DNA from: Caldilineaceae bacterium | GTDB lineage: Bacteria > Chloroflexota > Anaerolineae > Caldilineales > Caldilineaceae | DNA: 64,000 nucleotides | Assembly: GCA_026645575.1 (NCBI GenBank) | Contig: JAPKMW010000051.1 | Location: 9,528 to 73,527, forward strand | Direction of reading: 5' to 3' | Part shown: positions 49,741 through 57,739 of the stretch, piece after piece | Numbering within the stretch: the stretch's first letter is position 1 | How the letters are laid out: each line of letters begins with the position of its first letter | The notes under the pieces: model-generated | Seen by the model: the letters and a program-made list of their open reading frames with translations, nothing else | Databases searched by the model: none | Told to the model about the DNA's origin: nothing | Position numbers and translations under genes: made by a program

Positions 49741-50205
49741 TTAAGAAATCACTCCGATACAACCCTCTTGCACTTCTGGCCGGAACCAGGTGCGGTAGTG
49801 CCGGTGGGTTTGGGCGCCATAGGCCAAGATGTTATCACGGAAGCTGCCCGGCCAAAGAATAATCAACGGTGTCTGACGGCTACAGGAACGCAGTAGCAAG
49901 AGTGGATCTTGGGCTAACTTCGGTTCAAACAAGAGATCAATTTCTGTGCAAAGTACAGGGCCGCCTTGCCGTTGGCCTAAAGCACTCAGCAGTACGGATT
50001 GCACACGCCCTGGCCGTCGTTGTTCTGGTACATGCAACAAGGCTTCACTAAGTAAAAGACCGATGTCTAGTGGCGCTTGGGCCAATTCCGCCGTTAATTG
50101 CTGCCTGATCTGATGTAGTTGGCGAATCTCCTCGTGAACCAATAGGAGACATGGCGAACGGAGTTGCCTATCTAAACAGCGGCTCAGCAGGTGAGAGATT
50201 TCCAT
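49741..50205 (-). CDS. brxF: BrxF-like protein lacking Walker A
   Basis: 154 residues from the ATG at 50205; an upstream in-frame start at 50274 adds 23 unlike residues. The second half matches BrxF of BREX type 3: VLCTEIDLLFEPKLAQDPLLLLRSCSRQTPLIILWPGSF, then YGAQTHRHYRTW (family: IEILFDPxLxxDPLxLLxxLSRxxTxxxxWxG...YAxPxHxEY). The Walker A (GxxGxGKT) expected near the start is replaced by SPCLLLVHEEIRQLHQIRQQL, so the P-loop is lost. First gene of the operon. Confidence 0.78.
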   Translation of the reverse strand: MEISHLLSRCLDRQLRSPCLLLVHEEIRQLHQIRQQLTAELAQAPLDIGLLLSEALLHVPEQRRPGRVQSVLLSALGQRQGGPVLCTEIDLLFEPKLAQDPLLLLRSCSRQTPLIILWPGSFRDNILAYGAQTHRHYRTWFRPEVQEGCIGVIS

Positions 50206-50426
50206 GATTGTATAAAATAAAACCCTCGGCGACAAGCGCTGAGAGCATCCGCAACATAAAGCGATGGCTGGCAATGGAAGTCTACTGTTGGGGCCTCAGC
50301 CGGAAAACGCGAAGGTTTCCCGCCTAGGGGGAGGAGTATACATCACACATTGCCGGATTGGGAAATTGGACATCAGGATTTCGTAAGTTTTTGGATGGTA
50401 GCCGAGCGCTATTTTCTTTAGAGCCT

Positions 50427-50473
50427 ATCCGAAAATTCGGTTGTAGCCCAGCAGGAAGAGAGAATTTTCGGAT
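50427..50473 (-). terminator. Hairpin between BREX operon and TPR gene
   Basis: Perfect 12-bp stem (ATCCGAAAATTC / GAATTTTCGGAT) with a 23-nt loop, just past the stop of the TPR/peptidase gene on the minus strand. The GAGCCTATCCGAAAATT end resembles ends of mobile elements. Confidence 0.45.
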
Positions 50474-50479
50474 GAATAC

Positions 50480-52165
50480 TTAGTCCATATCTGCATCATA
50501 AAGCGTAAGGGCGTCTTTGTAGGCATCCTCTAACGGAATACCGCTATCCACACCCGGCTGCACCCGCTTGAAGCCCACATACATCAAGCACATCATTTGC
50601 AAGCCGGAGAAGCTTTCGCCGGGCAGAAAGCGCAAGGTGTACTTTGGCTCATTGGAGGCATAGTCCAAGCCTGTGTAGCCCACCAGGGCAATTTCACCAA
50701 CAATCTGGTAGACCTGAGCATCACTCATCTGGGCAAAGCGTTTCATAGCGCTGACCATATACATCGTGGCGGCCATTTGTACCGCTGGATCTTGCAGCAA
50801 TCGGGGATTGGTGGGGCCGCCTTCGTCGCCGACCGGTCGGGTGCTGCTTGCATAGCCCTGTGGCAAGTCATCGGTATCGGGCAACCATTTGTACCAATCG
50901 GTTAGTTTCAATTCGCGGGCGAAGGCATCCACCAGAAGATATTCGTCACCGGGCCGGAAGTTCTTCATGGCCTGTTGCCAAAGGGCATAGAGACGCTGAC
51001 CGGTGGATAAGAGGCCGGTGGCGCGATAATGGGCTGCTAAATCGGTGGCGCCGTTGAACAAATCATCCACAAACAGCACGACCGCCGCATTCATGACCAC
51101 ATTGGCTTGATAAATTTTCTTGGGCGCGATGCTGCGGATGGCGGTGTCGGTCAACACTGCCAGATTCCGCTCGTGTTCATCGGCCAGCCAGGTGAATTCA
51201 CTGTCGTGCAAGAAGGGGTACTTCTCGTGAACACGACTGTCGATGATCATATCGAGCGGCGCATTATAGAGTTGGTTGCATAGGCCACGCACCAGGCGCT
51301 GAATCACTTCATCAATCATCTGCGGGCTAAGATCCCGGCGCTTGTGGAGATGGCGAATATCTTTGTCAAGGATGGCGTAGACCACCCGCTCGGTGTTCTG
51401 GTCGGTGGCAAAGTGGAGATTGCGCTGGGCTGCTCGCGCCTCTTGGGCAAGGAGGGCGTGTTCAAATTCATGGGCAATCAGATATGGCAAGCCAACAGCG
51501 TTTTTATCGGTGTTATACCGGATCACATGGGCGGCACGGCCATAGCGCCAGGCTAACTCAATTTTTGCCGTGGTTTCAAGGCTACGGTCTTCTTGTAGCC
51601 GCACCTGATAACCGCTTGCCTTGCTGTAGGCAACCAAAACTTGACGCATCTGTACCATGAGTGGCTCATGGTTCTGCTCAGCCCGTCGCCGTCGAATGTT
51701 GCGGTAGAGGGAGCGGGCTTGCTGATAGACCGGCTGATGCCGTGGATCTTCGGATTCAGGGGATGCAAATAACCCTTCCAGCAGCGCCAGGGCTTCGTCC
51801 AGTTCACCCAGTTGCTGGTGAATCAGCGCCAAGCCGTGCTGGGCGTTGGGGAATGGGGCGCCTGTTCAAGCGCTTTGGTCAGCAAGGCCCGCGCCCGATC
51901 ATACTCGCCGCGCATCCCTTCCACACCACCATAGCTCGTGAGGACATAAGGGTCATTCGGCGCCAAGTCCAGCGCACTTTCAAAGTAGCGCGCGGCTGAA
52001 CCTAAATCCTTTTCCGCCTGGGCATAGAGGTTGCCCATGATCAGGTAAGCCCACGCATCATTGGGGTCTAGCTGCATCACACGAATGAGTTGCTTTTTAG
52101 CGGCGGCGGCGCTGCCGGTCTCCATCAGGGCCATCGCCAGTTCACGGCGGGCCTCGGTAAGGAGC
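50480..52165 (-). pseudogene. TPR plus zinc-metallopeptidase-like gene, frameshifted
   Basis: One gene in two frames. The 5' part (to about 51866) encodes TPR repeats (KKQLIRVMQLDPNDAWAYLIMGNLYAQ, ARYFESALDLAPNDPYVLTSYG, ARALLTKALEQAP). The 3' part continues the same repeat (ALIHQQLGELDEALALLEGLF) and then a 350-residue domain with HEFEH, a zinc-peptidase HExxH motif. Removing one C from the CCCC run near 51866-51869 restores ALEQAPFPNAQHGLALIHQ. Could be a true mutation or a base-call error. The 5' end is also truncated by the Rpn fragment. Confidence 0.75.
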
Positions 52166-52171
52166 GAAGTT

Positions 52172-52444
52172 ATGGAAACATTAGCCCAAAAATGGATCAA
52201 GGAAGGCGTCGGAAAAGGCGTCGAGAAAGGTGTCGAAGCTCAACGGCAGACTTTACTACGATTAGCCAAGTGGCGCTTTGCCCTATCAGTGGCCGCAGAG
52301 CAGCGCTATGCCCAACAGTTGGCACAGATTCGCAACTTAGACCACTTACTGCACCTGGTCGATCAATTGCTTATCACCGAAGACGTTGCCGATTTTGACC
52401 AGGCGCTCCGCGCCTACCTGCCGCCCGCTGAAGCCAGCCGCTAA
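52172..52444 (+). pseudogene. Rpn-family C-terminal fragment
   Basis: 90 residues from ATG 52172 (AAGGAG lies about 10 bases upstream). METLAQKWIKEGVGKGVEKG, RQTLLRLAKWRFALSVAAEQRYAQQLAQI and LITEDVADFDQALRAYLPP match the DUF4351-type tail of Rpn transposase-like nucleases. The nuclease domain that should precede it is absent. It abuts, in the opposite direction, the broken front of the TPR gene, marking a rearrangement junction. Confidence 0.55.
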
Positions 52445-52524
52445 ACTACGGTCTTCCTGCACACCGGGAAGCCTTCGTTGACCCAGATCAAGGTGGCGTA
52501 AAGTAAGAATGGTTGCAGCCTTTC

Positions 52525-53415
52525 TTATTCCCGCAGCCGCGGATCCAGCGCATCGCGCAAGCCATCACCCAAAAAATTAAACGCCAGCACCGTCACCATA
52601 ATCGCCAGCCCCGGAAAGATCGCCAGACCGGGTGATAGCTCCATAAACTTGCGCCCCTGACTGAGCATTAACCCCCAGGCGGCATCGGGGGGCTGGGTGC
52701 CTAGCCCCAGAAAGCTGAGACCGGCTTCGGCCAGGATCGCCAGCGACAGCGAGAGGGTCGCCAGCACAATCAGCGGGGCCAGGATGTTGGGCAGCACATG
52801 GCGCAGGATGATATGACGCTGCTTGCCGCCGACGACATGGGCCGCCTCAATGTACGCCTCATTTTTGACCGTCAACACCGCGCCGCGGGCCACCCGTGCA
52901 AAAGTCGGTGAGTAGACCACGCCAATCGCCAACATGGCATTGGTCAGGCTGGGGCCAAGCAGACCGGTGATGACAATCGCCAGCACCAGGGTGGGAAAGG
53001 CAAAGAGAATATCCATGAAACCGACCATCACACTATCAAAGCGGCCCCCAATGTAACCGGCTAGCACCCCCGCCGTCACCCCCAGCACAATCGCCAGGCT
53101 GACCGACAACAGCCCGACATAGAGCGAGGTACGGGACGCAAAGACAACGCGCGAAAAGACATCGCGCCCCAGTTCATCGGTCCCCATCAGATGATCGGCG
53201 CTGGGGGGCAAGAGCCGTTTCGCCTCTTGCGCCGCCGGGTCATGGGTAGCGACCTGGGGCGCAAGGATCGCCATGAGGATCACAAAGACGACAATGGCGG
53301 CGCCCAGCGCGCCAATCGGGTGACGGCGAATATTGCGTAGCACGCTCGTGAGCAATCCTGGCTTGGCGCGCGCGGTTGCCGCAACGGGAGGGGCGATAGC
53401 TGCTGATTGGCTCAT
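52525..53415 (-). CDS. Peptide-type ABC transporter permease, DppC-like
   Basis: 296 residues with about six membrane segments. The N-terminal RRHPIGALGAAIVVFVILMAILAP and the HLMGTDELGRDVFSRVVFASRTSLYVGLLSV segment are the DppC/OppC signature. EAA loop EAAHVVGGKQRHIILRHVLPNILAPLIV contacts the ATPase. GGAG precedes the ATG. Last gene of the transporter operon; the ATPase subunits are not in the window. Confidence 0.93.
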   Translation of the reverse strand: MSQSAAIAPPVAATARAKPGLLTSVLRNIRRHPIGALGAAIVVFVILMAILAPQVATHDPAAQEAKRLLPPSADHLMGTDELGRDVFSRVVFASRTSLYVGLLSVSLAIVLGVTAGVLAGYIGGRFDSVMVGFMDILFAFPTLVLAIVITGLLGPSLTNAMLAIGVVYSPTFARVARGAVLTVKNEAYIEAAHVVGGKQRHIILRHVLPNILAPLIVLATLSLSLAILAEAGLSFLGLGTQPPDAAWGLMLSQGRKFMELSPGLAIFPGLAIMVTVLAFNFLGDGLRDALDPRLRE

Positions 53416-53522
53416 AACTCACTCCATACTTGTTCCGCTTACCAGCAATCGAACGCCCCTGGTTGAACCGGTTGTCGCTGATAAGCTGGGGTTACCTAGT
53501 TTTCGTTGCGAAACGCAATGTT

Positions 53523-53592
53523 TACCGCAAAGCACACGAAGAGCGCAAAGGGTCGCGTAAGGTTTTCTTGGCGGCCTTTGCGACCTTGGCAG
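53523..53592. repeat. CGCAAAG-word inverted repeat
   Basis: TACCGCAAAGCACACGAAGAG and GCGCAAAGG on the left face GGCCTTTGCGACCTTGGCAG on the right. Same vocabulary as 61895-62012. Confidence 0.45.
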
Positions 53593-53613
53593 TGATTATT
53601 TTCTAAACAAGAA

Positions 53614-54564
53614 CTAACTATATTTGATTCTGGGATCAAGAAACGCATAGGTCAGATCGACCAGCAGATTGATCACAACAAAAATCACCGCCAGGAAGAG
53701 ACTCGCAGCCTGCACTACTGGGTAATCGCGGTTAAAAATAGCCTGAATCATCGTCCAGCCGATGCCGGGCAGGCCAAAGATCTGTTCAATGATAATCGAG
53801 CCGCCCATGAGCGCGCCCAACTGGATGCCGATAATAGTGATGACCGGGATAAAGGCGTTCTTCAAGCCGTGGCGCACGAGGATCATGCGTTCATTCAGCC
53901 CTTTGGCGCGCGCCGTGCGAATGTAATCCTGGCGCAACACTTCCAGCAGTGACGAGCGCACCATGCGCATCTCTACCGCCATCAGTTGCACCGAAAGGGC
54001 CAGCGCCGGCAGCAACATCTGCAATAGGTTGCGCGGCAGATCTTCCAGCGGCGAGACCCAGATTACTGAGGGCGTCCAGCGGAAGACGAGCGAGGTGAAG
54101 AGCAGAAAGAGTGTCGCCAACCAAAAACTAGGCATCGACAAGCCGATCAACCCCGTCACCCGCGCCCAGAGATCGATGGGGCCATTTTGGCGCACCGCCG
54201 AAAGAATGCCCAACGGCACCGCCACCACCAGCGAAAGGAGAATGGCAAAGAGCGCCAGTTGAATGGTAATCGGCAGGGCGCGCACCAAGTGGTCAGCAAT
54301 CGGTTCGCGACTGCGGAAGGAAAGGCCCAGATCCCCTTGGAAGATGCCGCCCACCCATTTAATATATTGCACCGGCCAGGGATCGTTGAGGCCAAAGCTG
54401 GCGCGCAACTCAAATTTCTGTTCTTCAGTGATGGTCGGGTCCATGCCCACCAGCGCGTCGACAATGTCGCCGGGCAGCAGGCGCACCATGGCAAAGATCA
54501 GAAAGGACATGCCGATCAGGGTGGGTAGCAGTAGAAACAAACGACGGATCAGGTATCGATTCAT
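53614..54564 (-). CDS. Peptide-type ABC transporter permease, DppB-like
   Basis: 316 residues from the ATG at 54564, where the family sequence MNRYLIRRLFLLLPTLIGMSFLIFAMVRLLPGD begins; an upstream start would add 16 unrelated residues. Six membrane segments, the EAA loop YIRTARAKGLNERMILVRHGLKNAFIPVITIIG, and the late GxxIIEQIFGLPGIGWTMIQAI motif are visible. Between the binding-protein and DppC-like genes. Confidence 0.93.
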   Translation of the reverse strand: MNRYLIRRLFLLLPTLIGMSFLIFAMVRLLPGDIVDALVGMDPTITEEQKFELRASFGLNDPWPVQYIKWVGGIFQGDLGLSFRSREPIADHLVRALPITIQLALFAILLSLVVAVPLGILSAVRQNGPIDLWARVTGLIGLSMPSFWLATLFLLFTSLVFRWTPSVIWVSPLEDLPRNLLQMLLPALALSVQLMAVEMRMVRSSLLEVLRQDYIRTARAKGLNERMILVRHGLKNAFIPVITIIGIQLGALMGGSIIIEQIFGLPGIGWTMIQAIFNRDYPVVQAASLFLAVIFVVINLLVDLTYAFLDPRIKYS

Positions 54565-54604
54565 AATGAGGAGTGATCTACCAAATAATATCCAAATCAT
54601 GCCA

Positions 54605-54673
54605 GTTAACACGGATAGGAAGGAACACAGATAACATAAACAAATATCCGTGTTCTTTCCTATCCGTGTTAAC
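54605..54673. repeat. Palindrome family B, copy 1
   Basis: Arms GTTAACACGGATAGGAAGGA (and ACAC) and its complement, 24 bp with one mismatch, 21-nt loop. A second copy is at 63826-63892. Confidence 0.8.
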
Positions 54674-54695
54674 TAGCGGATTGCTGTCGCAACGA

Positions 54696-56360
54696 TCAAC
54701 TTTCCAACCAAACCGTCCGCAGACCGGGGTGGAAGTCATTAAAGCCGACGTACATATCCTTCAGATTCTTGCGCACGGCATGGAACTTCATCGGTTGACA
54801 GATGTAGACATGGGGCGCTTCGTCGAGGATAATCTCCTGGATGCGGCGGATCTGTTTGTGGCGCTCTTCGCTGTTAAGTTCAATGAGCGCCTTGTTATAG
54901 TTCTCGACCAACTCGTCATTCTTCCAGCCGTCACCATTGTTAAACCAGCGGGCGGCGACACCAGCATCGGGGGCGCCAAAGTCGTTGACATAGCGGGTGA
55001 CATCGGGACGCATCCCGCGACCGGTGGAACACCAGTCAAAGGTGCCGTCGCCGACGCGCTTGGCAAAGGGGCCGATCTCCTCGGCGATCACTTCGACGTT
55101 GATGTTAATCTCTTTCAACTGCTGTTGCACCACTTCGGCGGTCTGGGTGGCGTCGTGGTTGGCAATCGAATAGAGGGTAATGTCAAAGCCGTCGGCATAA
55201 CCGGCATCAGCCATCAGTTGTTTGGCTAAGTCCAGATCTTGTTTGAACCAATTCTCGGCCAACTCCTCGGCAGAAATAAACCAGTCGCCATAGCCGGGGG
55301 GGATGGCAGCACTGAGGACCGCTTCACCGCCAAAGACATTGTCGATGATCTGCTGGCGGTTGATCGCCTTGCTGATCGCCTGGCGCACCCGCACATCGTT
55401 CCACGGTTTGTCATCGCCCAGAATCGTAAATTGCAACACCCGCGGCGCCGAAAACAGCCCTTTGAGAATGACAATATCGGGATCATTTTCCAACGTGCGC
55501 GCCGTATCAGCCGAAACGGTGCAGCCGTGGATCTCCCCGGAGCGCAGCGCCGCCACGCGACCACTCTCATCGGGCAACACCTTGAGCGTCAACTTGTCGA
55601 GATAGGGCAGCCCTTGCTTCCAGAAATCAGGGTTGCGTTCAAATTCAACCCGGTCATTGGGGACATATTGGATCAGCTTGTAGGGGCCGGTGCCGATGCC
55701 TTCGGTTAACAGATTCCAGCGGGTGTAGGCATCCTTCGGGATGATGGCGCTGTAGCGCGACCAGGCCAAATACCCCTCGACGCTCGGATCGGGACCGGTC
55801 ATGTTAAACTTGATCGTGCGTTCATCAACCGCCTCAATGCTTTCAATCGCCGGGTAGAACGAATTGGGGACGCCAGGCTCCGGCGGCGTTCGTTGCAGCT
55901 CCATGGAATAGATCACATCATCGGTCGTTACTGGATCACCGTTGTGGAATTTCAACCCCTCGCGCAGCTTGAAGATCCAGGTCTTGTCATCGGGCGCTTC
56001 CCAACTTTCGGCCAACGCCGGCTGCACGTTGAGATCCTTGTCCCACTCCAGCAGCGAATCGTAGATCCCTTCCTTGCCCCAGTGGTTGGCGCCACTAACG
56101 CCGCCAAAGGGGATCAGGTTGACCACATCCGATTCAATCGCCCAGGTGGCAGCACCGCCGGGCTTGGGTTCGCTGGATGCCGCCGGCGCCTCCTCTGCTG
56201 GTGCATTGCCGGCCGGCGCCGCACAAGCCGCCAATAGCAGTTGCGCCGCACTGAGCGAAAGCCCCAAAGCCGCGGCATTGCGCATAAACGCCCGCCGACT
56301 CATGCCACCTCGGGTAAACAATGTTTGTAACTCGCTTGGATTCGTTGGTTGATCGGACAT
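54696..56360 (-). CDS. Peptide-type ABC solute-binding lipoprotein
   Basis: 554 residues from the ATG at 56360 with AAGGAG 9 bases upstream. A twin-arginine-like start SRRAFMRNAAALGLSLSAAQ leads to a lipobox LLLAAC, so it is a lipoprotein, probably exported by Tat or Sec. The mature family-5 (DppA/OppA) protein has EGLKFHNGDPVTTDDVIYSM and the YVPNDRVEFERNPDFW segment. It heads the minus-strand transporter operon. Confidence 0.93.
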   Translation of the reverse strand: MSDQPTNPSELQTLFTRGGMSRRAFMRNAAALGLSLSAAQLLLAACAAPAGNAPAEEAPAASSEPKPGGAATWAIESDVVNLIPFGGVSGANHWGKEGIYDSLLEWDKDLNVQPALAESWEAPDDKTWIFKLREGLKFHNGDPVTTDDVIYSMELQRTPPEPGVPNSFYPAIESIEAVDERTIKFNMTGPDPSVEGYLAWSRYSAIIPKDAYTRWNLLTEGIGTGPYKLIQYVPNDRVEFERNPDFWKQGLPYLDKLTLKVLPDESGRVAALRSGEIHGCTVSADTARTLENDPDIVILKGLFSAPRVLQFTILGDDKPWNDVRVRQAISKAINRQQIIDNVFGGEAVLSAAIPPGYGDWFISAEELAENWFKQDLDLAKQLMADAGYADGFDITLYSIANHDATQTAEVVQQQLKEININVEVIAEEIGPFAKRVGDGTFDWCSTGRGMRPDVTRYVNDFGAPDAGVAARWFNNGDGWKNDELVENYNKALIELNSEERHKQIRRIQEIILDEAPHVYICQPMKFHAVRKNLKDMYVGFNDFHPGLRTVWLES

Positions 56361-56398
56361 GGACACTGCTCCTTTTTATGATGAACATGTGAGATTGA

Positions 56399-56476
56399 GG
56401 TATTGGATATTGGGTATTAGGTATTGATTAATCTTGTTGAGATCACCAAATACTCAATACCCAATATCCAATATCT
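56399..56476. repeat. TATTGGGTATT-type inverted repeat
   Basis: GGTATTGGATATTGGGTATT on the left faces AATACCCAATATCCAATATC on the right; same vocabulary as 24684-24773. Confidence 0.65.
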
Positions 56477-56482
56477 TATCAC

Positions 56483-57655
56483 CTACAGTCGCTTACGCGT
56501 GCTGGGCGGGGGCGCCGCCAAGGCTGGCCTTTGTAGCGAATAGGGGGTGATGTCATGGGCCGTGGCGCCGTCAAGGGCGAGTTCGCTCAAAATTTTGCCC
56601 ATGATGCTGGCAAACTTATAGGCATGACCGTCGCCCACCACCACCGAAATTTGGGGATAGGCCGGCAGCCGGTCGAGAACAAAGTCACGATCGGGGGTCA
56701 TGGTGTAGAGACAGGTTTTGGTGTAGAGCTTCGGGCCAACAAAGCGCGGGATGCGGCGGCTGAGAAAGTCATCTAACTGTTGCTCAATGGCCGGATTGGC
56801 GTCAAAGGTGCGCGTCTCGGCAGTCACAGTCTGGCCGACAGCGTCGATGGCCGCTTTGGTCGCCACTTCGCCATAGACCGGAAAACCATAATAGCTCACG
56901 GCATCTTTCCAACGAAAGATCGGGAAACGACCAATGGCAAACTCTTTGATGTGCGGCGTGGCGTAATAAGTCACTTGCTCTTGGGAAACAGTCAGGGGCA
57001 AGCTCATACCGATCGACGCCAACAAATTGTTCAGCCACGCCCCTGCGGTTACTACCAGATGGCGACAGGTGAAGGTTCCCTGTTCACTGACCACTGTGAC
57101 CCCATCCGCCGTTGGAATCAGTTGTTGCACCGGATTTTGATCGAGAACGGTTGCGCCGTACCCCCGCGCCAACGCAATATGCGCGGCATTGCCCTTGGAC
57201 GGCGCCGCAATGCCCCCTTGCGGCTGGTAGAGAACATCAACTTCACCGTGGGGGGTGAACTGCGGATAACGGTAAGACAACTCGGCGCCATCGAAGCGTT
57301 CGTAGGGCGTGCCGGCGCGGTTCATTGCCTCAACATGCTGGTCAAACAGGGTGTGAAATTCACTCGCTTGATAAGCCAGCAACACTTCGCCTGTCTTGGT
57401 GACAATCTCAACACCCGACTCCTCCTCCACCGTCGCCCATGCGTCATAGGCATGAACCGCCAGCCGCGCATAATCATCCCGGTGATAAGCCAGCCGAATA
57501 ATCCGTGAATGATCCTGCGAGCCGCCGTTGTGGTGGAAAAGGGCAAATTGCTCTAGTCCCAGCACATGAGCACCGGCGCGCCGGGCCAACCAATAGAGCG
57601 CCGCCGCGCCAATGCCGCCACAACCGAGAACAATGGTATTGTAATGGGTTTTCAT
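56483..57655 (-). CDS. Sarcosine/N-methyltryptophan-oxidase-like FAD enzyme
   Basis: 390 residues of the MSOX family. The FAD-binding GxGxxG is TIVLGCGGIGAAALYWLARRAGAHVLGLEQ. The covalent-FAD Cys is in the conserved KTCLYTMTPDRDFVLDRLP segment. NGGSQDHSRIIRLAY matches the family's pyrophosphate region. Oxidises secondary amines such as sarcosine to the free amine and formaldehyde with H2O2. Sits between the hyuA gene and the transporter. Confidence 0.9.
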   Translation of the reverse strand: MKTHYNTIVLGCGGIGAAALYWLARRAGAHVLGLEQFALFHHNGGSQDHSRIIRLAYHRDDYARLAVHAYDAWATVEEESGVEIVTKTGEVLLAYQASEFHTLFDQHVEAMNRAGTPYERFDGAELSYRYPQFTPHGEVDVLYQPQGGIAAPSKGNAAHIALARGYGATVLDQNPVQQLIPTADGVTVVSEQGTFTCRHLVVTAGAWLNNLLASIGMSLPLTVSQEQVTYYATPHIKEFAIGRFPIFRWKDAVSYYGFPVYGEVATKAAIDAVGQTVTAETRTFDANPAIEQQLDDFLSRRIPRFVGPKLYTKTCLYTMTPDRDFVLDRLPAYPQISVVVGDGHAYKFASIMGKILSELALDGATAHDITPYSLQRPALAAPPPSTRKRL

Positions 57656-57679
57656 AACGTCTACTCGTTTTGTCCATCG

Positions 57680-57735
57680 GTAGTAAAGACTTTAGTCTTT
57701 CTCCTGGTCGGCCCAAAGACTAAAGTCTTTACTAC
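57680..57735. repeat. Perfect 21-bp palindrome
   Basis: Arms GTAGTAAAGACTTTAGTCTT (plus T) and complement with a 14-nt loop, between solA-like and hyuA genes. The AGTCTTTACTAC word also ends the repeat at 779-907. Confidence 0.8.
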
Positions 57736-57739
57736 GATT

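Noticed and set aside
50207..50235. Sigma70-like promoter (TTGTCG-17-TACAAT) before brxF
   Set aside because: The -10 ends one base before the ATG, so transcription would begin inside the start codon. Probably chance.
51838..51880. TGA in the TPR gene as a second selenocysteine codon
   Set aside because: Reading past the TGA in the same frame gives no TPR homology. The repeat continues only in another frame, so it is a frameshift.
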